Positions 41,275 to 50,771 of a DNA stretch of 64,000 bases are shown here, in pieces. Position 1 is the first letter of the stretch. Every line of letters begins with the position of its first letter. The notes beneath the pieces were generated by a model that searched no databases, had not been told where the DNA came from, and saw only the letters and a list, made by a program, of their open reading frames with translations. This DNA comes from an uncultured Mycobacterium sp. (GTDB taxonomy: Bacteria; Actinomycetota; Actinomycetes; Mycobacteriales; Mycobacteriaceae), in NCBI GenBank assembly GCA_900078375.1, contig FLQS01000006.1:29070-93069 (forward strand). The letters run 5' to 3'. The position numbers were made by a program, and so were the translations under genes.

Positions 41275-41303
41275 GAACGGATGTTCGCACGGCGGTCCGA
41301 CAG

Positions 41304-43844
41304 CTAGGCCGGCGGCGGAGGTGCGTCCGGCGCCGGGGCGGGCGGGGGTGGCTCCGGGGCCGGCGGCGGCGGTGGTTCGGGCGCCGGCGGGGGAGGTGGC
41401 GGCGGAGGCGGGGGTGGCGGCGGCCACATCGGCAGCGTGATCGGCGGCAGGCCAGGAATGTTGATGACGTTGACGTCGGGCGGTGGTGCGTCCGGCGGCG
41501 GGGGAGGGGGCGGCGGAACCGCGTCCGGTGGCGGAGCCGGTGGGATCCCGTTGCTGGTGTTGATCGTGATGATCGACCCGGGAATGGTCTTGCCCGTCGG
41601 GGTGGTGCCGACCACCGCCCCCCGCGACGAAAAGCTGTTGATCGGGGTGGGCAGATCGGCGACCTGGAAACCGGCGTCCCGCAGCCGTTTCCGCGCGGCG
41701 TCGAAACTCAGCCCGGTGATGCTGGGCACCGTGCTGCCCGGGCCACCCTCGACATACCGCTTGTCGGTCGGCGGCAGTGCGATCGGTCCGAAGTCTCCTG
41801 CGACCGGCTTCATCGCCAGGAACCACGTCCGGGCCGGCTCGTTGCCGCCGTACAGGTTCCCGTACCCGCACTTGCGCAGCGGCCACGAGCACAGCCCGCC
41901 GGGATTGGTGGAGTCGTCGAAAATGTAGTTCGCGGCGGCGTACTGATTGGTGAAGCCGAGAAACCCTGACGAGCGGTGCGATTCGGTGGTGCCGGTCTTA
42001 CCCGACATCGGCAGGCTCCAGCCCGCCGAGCCGGCCGAACCGGCCGCCGTGCCGCCGGTGGCGTCTTTGGCCAGCGCAGTGGCCAGCGTGTTCGCCAGCC
42101 CTTCCGGGACGACCTGCTCGCAGGCCTGTGTCTCGACGGCGACCTCGCGGCCGTTGCGGTCGAAGATCTTGTCCACCGGGCTGGGTGGGCACCACATGCC
42201 ACCCGAAGCCAATGTGGCTGCGACATTGGATAATTCGAGCGCATTCAACTCGAACGGGCCCAGGGTGAACGATCCCAGGTTCTGGCGCTTGACGAAATCG
42301 GCCAGGCTCTCGTTGCTGTCCGGGTCGTAGGCGCGCGCCGTGCCCGGCTCGGCGTAGGACCGCAATCCCAGCTTGACCGCCATATCCACCGCGCGTTGCA
42401 CGCCGACCTGCCCGATCAGCCGGGCGAACGCGGTGTTGGGCGACTGCGCCAGCGCGTCGGTCACGCTCATCGGGCTGCGGTAGTTACCGGCGTTCTTCAC
42501 ACACCAGGTCTCCTTGGGGCAGCCCGGGCTGTTACTGGTGCCCAAGCCCTTGCCCTGAAACTGTGCCGGAACCTCGAGCTGCGCGTTGATCCCCATGCCC
42601 ATGTCGAGGGCCGCCGCGGTGGTGAAGATCTTGAAGATGGACCCGGCACCGTCGCCGGCCAACGAGAACGGTTGGGGCTGCACGGTTTGGCCGGCTTCCA
42701 GCTGCAGGCCGTAATTGCGGTTGTCACCCATCGCGATGACCTTGTGGCTGGTCTTGCCGGGCTGGATGACGCTCATCACGCTGGCGACCCCGTCCAGCGT
42801 CGGGCTGGCGACGGAATCGATCGCTCTCTTCACGCTGTTCTGGACCGTCGGGTCCAAGGTGGTCCGGATCAGGTAGCCGTTGCGCGCCACATCATCCTTC
42901 GACAGTCCCGCGCGGGCCAGATACTGCAGCACGTAGTCGCAGAAGAAGCCGCGGTCGCCGGCTGCGATGCAGCCCTGCGGCAGGCTGTTCGGCTGCGGCA
43001 GGATGCCCAGTGGCTGCTGGCGGGCGTCGCGCAAGGCGTCGGCATACTTGGGCTCGTTGTCGATCAACGTGTCGAGCACGAGATTGCGGCGGTCCAGCGC
43101 GGCTTCGGGGTTGGTGTAGGGGTTCAGCGCGCTGGTCGACTGCACGATCCCGGCCAGCAGCGCCGCCTGCTGCCAATTGAGGTCGGCGGCATTGACGCCG
43201 AAGTAGGTCTTCGCGGCGGCCTGCACCCCGTAGGCGCCGTTGCCGAAGTAGACCAGATTCAGGTAGCGGGTGAGGATCTCGGGCTTGGAAAGCGCTCTGT
43301 CCAGGGCCAGGGCCATCCGGATCTCACGCAGCTTGCGCGCAGGCGTCGTCTCGATCGCCGCCCGACGTTCGGCATCGGTCTGGGCGTTGACCAACAGGTT
43401 GTAGTTCTTGACATATTGCTGCTCGATCGTCGAGCCGCCGCGGGTGTCGAGATCACCCCTGAGATAGCCGACGAGGCCGGTCAGGGTGCCCTGAACGTCG
43501 ACGCCGTTGTGATCGGCGAAGCGCTTGTCCTCGATCGACACGATCGCCAACTTCATGGTGTCGGCGATCCGGTCGGTGGGCACCGGCCACCGGCGTTGCG
43601 CGTAGATCCAGGCGATCGGGTTTCCCGCGGCGTCGACCATCGTGGTGACCGTCGGCACCGCGCCCGTCATCAGGTCGGCGGAATCCTGCGTCGCCACGTC
43701 GGAGGCGTGGTTGATGACCATGCCCGCGCCGCCGGCGAGCGGAAAGAGCATGGCCGCCACCAAGACACCGGCCAGTACGCAGTACAACGCGAGCTTGGCG
43801 ACAGTGGCGCCTGTCGTGGGCGCAGTGGGGTGTGGCTCCGACAC
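41304..43844 (-). CDS. Bifunctional class A penicillin-binding protein with PASTA domain (PonA2-type)
   Basis: 846 aa cell-wall synthase: N-terminal membrane helix, glycosyltransferase domain (EDKRFADHNGVD; RGGSTIEQQYVKN), transpeptidase domain with SxxK (GAGSIFK), SxN (AQSPNTAF) and KTG (MSGKTGTTE), one PASTA domain (VPSITGLSFDAARKRLRDAGFQV) and a roughly 90-residue Pro-rich tail. Sequence closely parallels M. tuberculosis PonA2 as I recall it. Because it sits by dinB/ethR rather than the usual ponA2 neighbours, it may be a second PonA2-type copy such as PonA3; the name is therefore left open. Confidence 0.95.
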   Translation of the reverse strand: MSEPHPTAPTTGATVAKLALYCVLAGVLVAAMLFPLAGGAGMVINHASDVATQDSADLMTGAVPTVTTMVDAAGNPIAWIYAQRRWPVPTDRIADTMKLAIVSIEDKRFADHNGVDVQGTLTGLVGYLRGDLDTRGGSTIEQQYVKNYNLLVNAQTDAERRAAIETTPARKLREIRMALALDRALSKPEILTRYLNLVYFGNGAYGVQAAAKTYFGVNAADLNWQQAALLAGIVQSTSALNPYTNPEAALDRRNLVLDTLIDNEPKYADALRDARQQPLGILPQPNSLPQGCIAAGDRGFFCDYVLQYLARAGLSKDDVARNGYLIRTTLDPTVQNSVKRAIDSVASPTLDGVASVMSVIQPGKTSHKVIAMGDNRNYGLQLEAGQTVQPQPFSLAGDGAGSIFKIFTTAAALDMGMGINAQLEVPAQFQGKGLGTSNSPGCPKETWCVKNAGNYRSPMSVTDALAQSPNTAFARLIGQVGVQRAVDMAVKLGLRSYAEPGTARAYDPDSNESLADFVKRQNLGSFTLGPFELNALELSNVAATLASGGMWCPPSPVDKIFDRNGREVAVETQACEQVVPEGLANTLATALAKDATGGTAAGSAGSAGWSLPMSGKTGTTESHRSSGFLGFTNQYAAANYIFDDSTNPGGLCSWPLRKCGYGNLYGGNEPARTWFLAMKPVAGDFGPIALPPTDKRYVEGGPGSTVPSITGLSFDAARKRLRDAGFQVADLPTPINSFSSRGAVVGTTPTGKTIPGSIITINTSNGIPPAPPPDAVPPPPPPPPDAPPPDVNVINIPGLPPITLPMWPPPPPPPPPPPPPAPEPPPPPAPEPPPPAPAPDAPPPPA

Positions 43845-43899
43845 CCCGCAAGACTAGGGCCACCCGGACTGGACGCGAATCCAATATGCGAAGCCGGAA

Positions 43900-44556
43900 T
43901 CAAACCGAGGCCGCAGAGACCCCGGTCCCACCGTAGATGCTGGCGATCCAGATGTGGGCGAGGGCTTCCAGGGCGGCGTGCTCCGGCAGCGCCGGCTGCT
44001 GGCTACCCTGAGCTGCGACCACCACGCGCTCGTTCATCAGGTTGAGCGCCGTTGCCAGATCGTGGGCCGGGATGGTGTCGGGCGCTGCACCCCGCTCCCG
44101 CTCCTTGATGATCAACGCGGCCGTGTAGTCGATCCAGCCGGTCATGAACGTTGTCCACATGTCGCGCAGCTCGGAGTTGCCGACCATGGCGGCGAGCCCG
44201 GCCAGCACAACCACCCTATGGGGGCGCAGCGAGTCGAAGAAGGCGTAAATGCCGTCGTGCCAGGCTTGCCCGGGAGGACCGGTCACGGCGTCGGTTTGGT
44301 GCTGTTGTCCGGCGCCGGAAGCGGTGATCGCGCGGGCGAACAACCGCACCAGCACCGCGTCCTTGGACGCGAAATAGAAGTAGAAGGTCGGGCGGGACAG
44401 GCCGGCGCCCTTGGCGAGGTCGTCCACCGAGATCTCAGCGAAGGGCCGCTGCCCGAGCATGTCCTCCAGCGTGCGCAGAATGGCCGCCTCGCGATCGTCC
44501 CCGGAGGGACGGGTGGCGCGACGGCCGCGAACGCGGGTCGGACTGGCGGCTGACAC
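43900..44556 (-). CDS. ethR: TetR family repressor EthR
   Basis: 218 aa. The HTH segment RPFAEISVDDLAKGAGLSRPTFYFYFASKDAVL nearly matches M. tuberculosis EthR, as does the C-terminal LPAHDLATALNLMNERV-like region. EthR represses ethA by cooperative binding to the intergenic operator. GTG at 44556 gives the family-sized protein; the frame extends 11 codons further into the operator, which is unlikely to be translated. Divergent from ethA. Confidence 0.93.
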   Translation of the reverse strand: MSAASPTRVRGRRATRPSGDDREAAILRTLEDMLGQRPFAEISVDDLAKGAGLSRPTFYFYFASKDAVLVRLFARAITASGAGQQHQTDAVTGPPGQAWHDGIYAFFDSLRPHRVVVLAGLAAMVGNSELRDMWTTFMTGWIDYTAALIIKERERGAAPDTIPAHDLATALNLMNERVVVAAQGSQQPALPEHAALEALAHIWIASIYGGTGVSAASV

Positions 44557-44573
44557 GGCCGTTACTTTACAGG

Positions 44574-44620
44574 GTGTTGAATTTCTCAACAGAGCGTTGA
44601 CCTATTCAACACCGTGTTGA
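44574..44620. promoter_or_regulatory. EthR operator region with multiple half-sites
   Basis: Within the 77-bp ethR-ethA gap lies a perfect inverted repeat GTGTTGAAT (44574-44582) / ATTCAACAC (44604-44612). It encloses an inner CAAC/GTTG pair (44587-44599), and a further GTGTTGA copy follows at 44614-44620. Five related half-sites in 47 bp fit the known multimeric (octamer) binding of EthR. Confidence 0.8.
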
Positions 44621-44633
44621 TAGCGTGGCCGGC

Positions 44634-46103
44634 ATGACTGAACACGTCGATGTTGTGATCGTGGGCGCCGGTATTTCCGGGATCAGCGCGGCCTGGCATC
44701 TGCAGGACCGCTGCCCGTCGAAGAGCTTCCTGATCTTGGAGCGCCGGGAGAACCTCGGCGGCACCTGGGACCTGTTCAAATACCCCGGGATCCGATCGGA
44801 CTCGGACATGTACACCCTCGGTTTCCGGTTCAAGCCCTGGACGTCGGAGCAGTCAATCGTCGACGGGCCGTCGATCCTGCAGTACCTCAAGGACGCTGCC
44901 CGGGAGAACGGCATCGACCAGCACATGCGCTTCGGCCACCAGGTGCTGGCTGCCAACTGGTCCGATGCCGACAACCACTGGGAGCTGACGGTCAACGCCG
45001 GCGGCGAAGAAGCTCAGATCACCTGCTCTTTCCTGCTCGCCTGCAGCGGCTACTACAACTACGACGAGGGCTACAGCCCGGACTTCCCGGGCGCGCAGGA
45101 CTTCGGCGGCACCAAAGTGCACCCGCAGCACTGGCCCGAGGATTTCGACTACGCGGGTAAGAAGATCGTCGTGATCGGCAGTGGTGCGACAGCCGTGACA
45201 CTGATCCCCGCGCTGATCGACAACGGCTCGGGCCACGTCACGATGCTGCAGCGGACCCCGACCTACATCGCCCCGCAGCCCGATAAGGACAAGTTCGCGG
45301 CCCGCGTCAACCAACTGCTGCCGCCGAAGGCGGCGTACCCGATCGCCCGCTGGAAGGCCATCGGCCGCAGCACGCTGTATTACCAACTGGCGCGGCGGTT
45401 CCCGAACTTCTTCCGCAAGCAATTGCGGACCCTGGCTGAGCGTCGCCTGCCCGAGGGCTACGACTTCGACAAGCACTTCAGTCCGTCGTACAAGCCGTGG
45501 GACCAGCGGGTGTGCGCAGCGCCCAACGGAGATCTCTTCCGCGCCATTCGCAAGGGCAAGGCGGACGTGGTCACCGACACCATCGAGCGCTTCGACGAGA
45601 CCGGTATCCAGCTGACCTCCGGCGAGCATCTCGACGCCGATATCATCGTCACCGCGACCGGCCTGAACGTCCAATTCTTCGGTGGCGCAAAGGTTCTGCG
45701 TAACGGTGCGCCAGTCGACATGGCGGGCTCGCTGGCCTACAAGGGCATGATGCTCACCGGGCTGCCGAACGTCGTGTTCACCTTCGGCTACACCAACGCC
45801 TCGTGGACCCTCAAGGCGGATCTGACCTCAGAGTTCGTCTGCCGGTTGCTGAACTACATGGATGCCCACGGCTACGACACCGTCGTGCCGCAGGATCCTG
45901 GCGATGCGATAGAGCGCCGGCCGTTTGTCGATCTGGCGTCGGGCTATTTGCGGCGCTCACTGCATGAGTTGCCGAAGTCGGGGTCGGCGGCGCCGTGGCA
46001 GGTGCACCAGAACTATTTCCTGGACCTCCGCGCCATCCGTCAGGACAGAATCGACAACGACGCCCTGCGCTTCACCAAACACCTTGTCCCGGTGAACGTT
46101 TAG
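44634..46103 (+). CDS. ethA: Baeyer-Villiger flavin monooxygenase EthA
   Basis: 489 aa, the same length as M. tuberculosis EthA. FAD site [21 protein letters not shown] fingerprint [13 protein letters not shown] (FxGxxxHxxxWP), NADPH site [16 protein letters not shown], and the conserved [23 protein letters not shown] near the C-terminus. It oxidises ketones to esters and, in tuberculosis, activates ethionamide. ATG at 44634 ([11 protein letters not shown]) is preferred to GTG 44625 on homology. The 3' end overlaps the convergent rraA gene by 4 bp. Confidence 0.95.
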   Translation: MTEHVDVVIVGAGISGISAAWHLQDRCPSKSFLILERRENLGGTWDLFKYPGIRSDSDMYTLGFRFKPWTSEQSIVDGPSILQYLKDAARENGIDQHMRFGHQVLAANWSDADNHWELTVNAGGEEAQITCSFLLACSGYYNYDEGYSPDFPGAQDFGGTKVHPQHWPEDFDYAGKKIVVIGSGATAVTLIPALIDNGSGHVTMLQRTPTYIAPQPDKDKFAARVNQLLPPKAAYPIARWKAIGRSTLYYQLARRFPNFFRKQLRTLAERRLPEGYDFDKHFSPSYKPWDQRVCAAPNGDLFRAIRKGKADVVTDTIERFDETGIQLTSGEHLDADIIVTATGLNVQFFGGAKVLRNGAPVDMAGSLAYKGMMLTGLPNVVFTFGYTNASWTLKADLTSEFVCRLLNYMDAHGYDTVVPQDPGDAIERRPFVDLASGYLRRSLHELPKSGSAAPWQVHQNYFLDLRAIRQDRIDNDALRFTKHLVPVNV

Positions 46104-46588
46104 CCAGCAGCGGTGACGACGATCCCGTCGTCGTCGCTGTAGGCCAGCTCGCCGGGGGCGAAGCTGACACCGCCGAATTTGACGGTGATGTCGCGCTCAC
46201 CGGCACCGGTCTTGGTGCTCTTGCGGGGATTGGTCCCCAGCGCCTTGATGCCGATGTCGAGGGTGCGCAGGGTCGCCGCGTCCCGCACGGCGCCGTGCAC
46301 GATGAGCCCCGCCCAGCCGTTGGAGCGGGCCAGCTCGGCGATGAGGTCACCGACCAACGCGGTGTGCACCGAGGCGTCGCCGTCGATCACCAGAATGCGG
46401 CCGTCGCCCGGTTCGGACAACACCGACTTCAGCAGTGCGTTGTCCTGGAAACAGCGGACAGTGCTTATCGGTCCGGCGAATTCGGTGCGGCCGCCGAACT
46501 GCCGGAACTGCACATCACAACTGCGCGCCTCGGGTCCGATGTCGTCGACGAGGTCTGCGGTCGCGCGGAAGGTGGCAGTCATGCTCAC
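46100..46588 (-). CDS. rraA: RraA-like protein (regulator of RNase E activity / demethylmenaquinone methyltransferase-like fold)
   Basis: 162 aa, near full-length match by eye to Rv3853: [53 protein letters not shown] (phosphate-binding-like loop), [17 protein letters not shown]. The fold is that of RraA/HMG aldolase proteins; RNase E inhibition is shown in E. coli, not assumed here. The GTG start at 46588 overlaps the hns stop (GTGA); an internal ATG at 46582 is an alternative. Confidence 0.93.
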   Translation of the reverse strand: MSMTATFRATADLVDDIGPEARSCDVQFRQFGGRTEFAGPISTVRCFQDNALLKSVLSEPGDGRILVIDGDASVHTALVGDLIAELARSNGWAGLIVHGAVRDAATLRTLDIGIKALGTNPRKSTKTGAGERDITVKFGGVSFAPGELAYSDDDGIVVTAAG

Positions 46589-47064
46589 TCGGCCTGCCGG
46601 TGGCGCAGGCGGCGCACCAGCAGGGCGATCAGTACGGTCACGGCGAAGGCCACCGCGAACGGAAGCGGAGAGCGCCCGGACCCAGGGACGGGCACCGGGG
46701 CCGGAGTCGACACCGGGTTGGCAGCCTGCTCCACCGACGATTTGGCATTAGCTGCCGCGGCACGGGCACCTTCGGCGAGCGGCGGCGAGCCATTGCCAGA
46801 TGCCAGTGCGGCGGGAGTGGCGGGCGATTCCACCGCGGGCGGCGCAGCCTTCTTGGCCGGCGCCTTCCTGGGTGGAGCCTTCTTGGCGGGGGCCGCGGCT
46901 CCTGCGGCTTTGGCCGGTGCCTTTTTAGCGGGCGCCTTCTTCACAGCCTTCTTGGCCGGTGCTTTCTTGGCCGGCTGCTTTTGGGCAGCGGCCTGCTCGG
47001 GGGGTGGCGGCCCCGGCGGCGTGCCGTCCCGGCCCTCGGCGGGCGGGTTCTGAGCTTCTGCCAT
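46585..47064 (-). CDS. hns: Histone-like membrane-anchored protein (Rv3852/Hns)
   Basis: 159 aa: an acidic Pro-rich start, a Lys/Ala/Pro repeat region ([17 protein letters not shown], about 32-80) like eukaryotic H1-type tails, an Ala/Pro-rich linker, and a single C-terminal membrane helix ([17 protein letters not shown]) with basic end. This is the architecture of Rv3852. ATG at 47064 has GGAG 9 nt upstream; a longer frame exists but lacks support. Despite the name it is unrelated in sequence to enterobacterial H-NS. Overlaps rraA. Confidence 0.9.
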   Translation of the reverse strand: MAEAQNPPAEGRDGTPPGPPPPEQAAAQKQPAKKAPAKKAVKKAPAKKAPAKAAGAAAPAKKAPPRKAPAKKAAPPAVESPATPAALASGNGSPPLAEGARAAAANAKSSVEQAANPVSTPAPVPVPGSGRSPLPFAVAFAVTVLIALLVRRLRHRQAE

Positions 47065-47168
47065 CTGGGCTGCTCCTTTGCAATTTCTGGTCGCGAACGC
47101 CGGCAGTGGCACCCATCATGCCAGGCGGGGATCGGCCGTCCGGCCCTGCTCACCGGCGATGGCCAGGA

Positions 47169-47678
47169 TCACGAGCGGCGCAGCCGCGACCATATGACGC
47201 CACAGCCGATCACCGCCACGGCACCGAGAACGAAGGGCCAGACGGGCAGGGCCTGCTCGGGGGCGTGGGCCGATGCTGATGCCGGGGAACCGGGTGTGCC
47301 AGCACCGGCGACGGTCAGCGTGAACGTCCAGGAGCCGGACACGACATGGCCGTCGGCGGAGGTGACCCGGTAGTTCACGGTGTACGCCCCAGCTGGTCCG
47401 AGTGGGTGCACGCGTGTGCTGACCACCGCGCCCTGCACCTGCGGGGTGCCATCAGACCAGAGGTTTCCGTCGGGGCCGACGACCGTCATCGCGGCGAAAT
47501 CGGCGTGCAGCGCTTCGTTGAAGGTGGCACTGACTCGCGTCGGTGCGACCGCCAGTGACGCGTCGGGCGCCGGGTCAGCGGCGATCCGCACGGCGTGAGC
47601 CGAGGCCACCGCCGTCCCGGCCATCGCCATGCCGGCGATCAGCAGGGCGGTCGCGAGGACACGCCGGATGACCGTCAA
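47169..47678 (-). CDS. CopC-domain secreted/membrane copper-handling protein
   Basis: 169 aa: signal peptide ending ASAHAV (the mature N-terminal His is the usual CopC Cu ligand), a CopC beta-sandwich (APTRVSATFNEALHADFAAMTVV; YRVTSADGHVVSGSWTFTL with the conserved DGH), and a C-terminal membrane helix (VWPFVLGAVAVIGCGVIW). The TTG start at 47678 overlaps the YcnI stop (TTGA). It is coupled to YcnI, a common periplasmic copper partner. A Cu-binding role is well supported at family level. Confidence 0.88.
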   Translation of the reverse strand: MTVIRRVLATALLIAGMAMAGTAVASAHAVRIAADPAPDASLAVAPTRVSATFNEALHADFAAMTVVGPDGNLWSDGTPQVQGAVVSTRVHPLGPAGAYTVNYRVTSADGHVVSGSWTFTLTVAGAGTPGSPASASAHAPEQALPVWPFVLGAVAVIGCGVIWSRLRRS

Positions 47679-48388
47679 GTCCGTCGGCGGGCCACCGCGA
47701 CGCCGACACCGATGGCGGCCACCAGGAGCGCTCCGCCGGCCAGGGCCCGGGCGGTGTTGTCGGGGCCGGCCTTGGGTTCGGCATGCTCACCCGACGTCGG
47801 TGCGGCACTGACCGCAGGAGCCGTGGTGGGGGCCGGGGCCGCGGGTGTCGCGTGGCGTTCCTTGGGGGCCGGCGGGCCGGATGTCAGGGCCAACACCGGC
47901 GCGGGGTATTCGGGCTCGTCGCCATTGGGCAGCGGCGGCTGATCCCAGTGCTCGACGGTGCCGTCGGCGTACGTCTGAACCACCGGGAACGTCACCGAAT
48001 CGGCATCCGGCAACGTGATCGAGATCGGGAACAACTCGAACTGGCCCACCCCGATGCCCGCGTTGGGAGACGCCGTGAACGTGACCGATCGATACGTGCC
48101 GGTGGTGGCATCGCGATCCAGGTCAGCAGACCACCCCGGCATCACATCGGTGCTGACCGACGCGATATTCGGCAGGGAAACAGTGACTTTCGTTGTCGGA
48201 GAACCCTTTTCAGATTCATTGGGCACCTGGAAAGTGACCAGTGCGTAGCCGCCCCGTACCGGGTGGTCGGCGTCGACGTGGACGTGGGCGCCTGCCGTCG
48301 CGGCAGTTAACACCGAACCCAGAATGAGGGAGGCGGTGAGCGCGGCCGTCTTGAGAGCGCGCGTTGTCAGCCGTCGGGTGGTCATCAC
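47675..48388 (-). CDS. YcnI family (DUF1775) copper-binding membrane protein
   Basis: 237 aa: N-terminal signal peptide, mature domain starting HVHVDADHPVRGGYALVTFQVPNESEKGSPTTKV, with the mature N-terminal His used for Cu binding in YcnI proteins, a Pro/Ala-rich spacer and a C-terminal membrane helix with RRR anchor. Overlaps the DUF6474 gene upstream and the CopC gene downstream by 4 bp each, indicating an operon. Confidence 0.9.
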   Translation of the reverse strand: MMTTRRLTTRALKTAALTASLILGSVLTAATAGAHVHVDADHPVRGGYALVTFQVPNESEKGSPTTKVTVSLPNIASVSTDVMPGWSADLDRDATTGTYRSVTFTASPNAGIGVGQFELFPISITLPDADSVTFPVVQTYADGTVEHWDQPPLPNGDEPEYPAPVLALTSGPPAPKERHATPAAPAPTTAPAVSAAPTSGEHAEPKAGPDNTARALAGGALLVAAIGVGVAVARRRT

Positions 48389-49038
48389 AGCACGCCGAGG
48401 CGCGCCATCAGGTCGGCGTCGATACCGTCGAGCTGTCCGGCGATCGCGGCATGGGCGTCCCGGCGGCGCGGCCCGGGCATGTTCTCCGCGGCGGTGACGG
48501 CCGCGGCGAGTGCGTTCAATCGTTCGGTCATCGCGGCGACGAATTGTTTGGTCTCGGCATCTTTGGGCTTCTTCTCGGCCACCTGTCGCAGCGAGTTCTC
48601 CGCGCCCGCGACGCGCGCCGACAGCTGCCCGCCGACCCCGGAGAACTGACCGAGCTGGCTCAGCGGCACGCCGAGACGATCGGCGCGGCGCTCGTCGATT
48701 GCCCCGCGCGCGGCGATGGCGGCGCGGTAGACCACGGGTACCACGACCGGTGCCAGCAGCCTGGACACTGTCAGCGCACGCCGGATCCGGGTGGGGGACA
48801 GGAGTTTGCCCTCACGGGCCGCCTTAAGTTGCGCTTCGGCAACCTTGACCGCGGTTCGGTCGGCGTCGCGCGCGACCTTCAGCTGGGCCTTGATCGCCTT
48901 GTTCTCGGAGCGCTCGGCGGACTTGATGCGGCGGAGCTCATTGCGGGCCGAATGCTTGGCATCGGCCTTGGCGCGGGCCTTGATCGCCCGAGCCTCCGCG
49001 CGGCGCGTCGCACGGCTTTTGCGCTTGAACAGGCCCAT
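48385..49038 (-). CDS. DUF6474 protein (Rv3850-like)
   Basis: 217 aa, strongly basic and helical: the first half is a Lys/Arg/Ala-rich coiled coil (KSRATRRAEARAIKARAKADAK), followed by a hydrophobic, possibly membrane-associated stretch (VSRLLAPVVVPVVYRAAIAA) and a C-terminal helical domain. By position and sequence it matches Rv3850 as recalled. ATG at 49038. It heads the minus-strand run that continues into YcnI, CopC, hns and rraA. Function unknown. Confidence 0.82.
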   Translation of the reverse strand: MGLFKRKSRATRRAEARAIKARAKADAKHSARNELRRIKSAERSENKAIKAQLKVARDADRTAVKVAEAQLKAAREGKLLSPTRIRRALTVSRLLAPVVVPVVYRAAIAARGAIDERRADRLGVPLSQLGQFSGVGGQLSARVAGAENSLRQVAEKKPKDAETKQFVAAMTERLNALAAAVTAAENMPGPRRRDAHAAIAGQLDGIDADLMARLGVL

Positions 49039-49208
49039 TCCTGATGCCTCCCGAGTAGGTCGTCGGCGATCGGCGAGGCGCGCTCGCGACCGGGTCAGCT
49101 AACCCTATCGCCCGGCCCAAGCGGGCCTATCTCGACCTGCGGATATGCCACAATGATCTGCAAACCATCCGACGCGGCGCGTCCTGCGCCGCTAACACGA
49201 GGAACGTC

Positions 49209-50231
49209 GTGAACCGCTCGCCGATGAAGGCCGCAGCGATTAGCTGGGTGATCGCGTGCGGTTTGCTCTGCGGCGGTACGGGCATGGTCTGGGCGCCGTT
49301 GGCCGCCGCCGACCCCGGCACGGTCGGTAACAGTCACGGCGGACCAGACGCCGACGGTCGTTCCGACAGCAACGATGCGCGCCGTGGCGGGCGGCCAGGC
49401 ACTCATCGACCCGGCGGACCACGAAAGCCCCGCGGCACTGATATCAAACCGGGTGCGACGCGGCCGGACGAAGGCGTCGTGGCTGGTTCCCGCCGTCATC
49501 GTGGGCTTCCCGGCGGACACCTGTATCCCGGGCTGCCCGGTCATCACGGTTGGCCGCACCACGACTGGCCGGATTCTGATGGGCCGTGTTCGGGTTGGCC
49601 GTTCCCACCCTTCCCGCCGATCGTGCTGCCGCCGCTCCCGCCGTTGCATTGGCCGCGGGCAGCGACAGGTGATGGTGTCGGGGTTGTCGGGTCGGCCCGC
49701 CCACCGAGTCTGAGTATCGGCCGGCCGCCCGAGGCGGTCGGCGGAGGTGGCGGCGGTGGCGCCCGCATCGACCTACGGCCGCGGACGATTCCGCCCGGTG
49801 AACCGGGACAGCCAGGGGAGCCGCCCGTCATCAGTGCCGAGCACGGGACGGTCGGGCCCGCGGGCTTGGAACCGCCGCCGATCACGATGCCGCCGTTGAT
49901 CGGACTGCCGCCGGCATTCCCGGCGCCGATGCGCCCGATCGGACCGGGCGCCGAGCCCGGCCCGCGGACTGGTCCCGGTCGGGAACCCGCGACCACCCGC
50001 GAACGTCCACCCGCAACGTCAGCAGGAGCGGGTACAGAAATGCCGCCGTCGACTAGGGTTGGCTATCCCAGGTACCTCCGAGAGGCCAAGATGGGCGAGG
50101 TCGCGGCGCTGGCCCTGCCGGGTTTCGCCGGACTGCTCGCCCTCACCGCGCTCGGAGGCGTCGTCGGGTATCGCCAAGCAAAAGCCGGTCACGTCGTCCG
50201 GACTGCGGGGACCACCCGGTTCATGGGTTGA
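49209..50231 (+). CDS. Gly/Pro-rich exported protein with C-terminal membrane anchor
   Basis: 340 aa, GTG start. The signal peptide ends ALAAADP-like (PLAAADPG). The long low-complexity body is rich in Gly, Pro, Arg and His (PGLPGHHGWPHHDWPDSDG; FPPFPPIVLPPLPPLHWP), then one hydrophobic helix near the C-terminus (ALALPGFAGLLALTALGGVVGY) with a short basic tail. Thus it is probably tethered to the membrane with the body outside. No enzyme motif. It precedes a HELGH protease and a membrane protein by 48 nt, so it may be their partner or substrate. Confidence 0.7.
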   Translation: MNRSPMKAAAISWVIACGLLCGGTGMVWAPLAAADPGTVGNSHGGPDADGRSDSNDARRGGRPGTHRPGGPRKPRGTDIKPGATRPDEGVVAGSRRHRGLPGGHLYPGLPGHHGWPHHDWPDSDGPCSGWPFPPFPPIVLPPLPPLHWPRAATGDGVGVVGSARPPSLSIGRPPEAVGGGGGGGARIDLRPRTIPPGEPGQPGEPPVISAEHGTVGPAGLEPPPITMPPLIGLPPAFPAPMRPIGPGAEPGPRTGPGREPATTRERPPATSAGAGTEMPPSTRVGYPRYLREAKMGEVAALALPGFAGLLALTALGGVVGYRQAKAGHVVRTAGTTRFMG

Positions 50232-50279
50232 CGCGGACCGCGCATCGCAGCCCAGTCGCCGACGGGGAAGGGGGATGAG

Positions 50280-50771
50280 GTGTCGGCCAGTCGCCGGGTC
50301 ACCAGGGCAGTGAACGATGTATTGGATCTTGCGCCCCGCCACGGTGAAATCTCGCTGACCCGGTTGGTTGCCGCCGTCAGCGAGGACCGTCACCGTCCCA
50401 TCGAAGTCACCATGGCCGACCTGCCCTCCGGGGTCTGCGGTCAGTGGCGTCAGTACGAAGATCACGACGTCTTCCTGCTTCAGCACGGCCTGCCCACCTG
50501 GGACCGCACCTTGGCTCACGAGCTGGGTCACCTGGTCCTCGGGCATTACGGCATCTCGGTCGCCGAGGCCGCCCGCGATGTGGCGGAGCTCGCCAGCGAC
50601 GACCTCATCGGCTACATGCTCAACCAGCGCACCGGATGCATGGGTCCGGGGGGCGAGGATGTCGAGCAGGAGGCCGAGGATTTCGCGGCACTGCTGTTGT
50701 ACCGGCTGGGCAGGTCGCCGTCGGATCGATCCTCGATCGTGCAGGTTCGCCTCGGAGAGGCGTTTGGTTGA
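50280..50771 (+). CDS. ImmA/IrrE-like metallopeptidase
   Basis: 163 aa with a zinc-binding HExxH motif (HELGH, residues 80-84) inside DRTLAHELGHLVLGHYG, and a downstream Glu-rich helix (DVEQEAEDFAALLLYRL) that could provide the third ligand, as in ImmA/IrrE proteins. No HTH domain is attached. The GTG start at 50280 has AAGGGGG about 8 nt upstream. Its stop overlaps the next gene as TTGA. In other systems ImmA/IrrE proteases cleave repressors; the target here is unknown. Confidence 0.85.
   Translation: MSASRRVTRAVNDVLDLAPRHGEISLTRLVAAVSEDRHRPIEVTMADLPSGVCGQWRQYEDHDVFLLQHGLPTWDRTLAHELGHLVLGHYGISVAEAARDVAELASDDLIGYMLNQRTGCMGPGGEDVEQEAEDFAALLLYRLGRSPSDRSSIVQVRLGEAFG

Noticed and set aside
41304..41530. 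Tandem-repeat-like Pro tract at the end of the PBP gene considered as a mobile or VNTR element
   Set aside because: It is the coding sequence of a Pro-rich tail, as in PonA2; imperfect CCG/GGC runs are expected and not a separate element.
42396..44045. 549-codon plus-strand open frame across the PBP and ethR genes
   Set aside because: Mirror of two well-supported minus-strand genes; amino acid composition (Val/Gly/Arg/Asp/His-rich) is typical of a high-GC antisense shadow.
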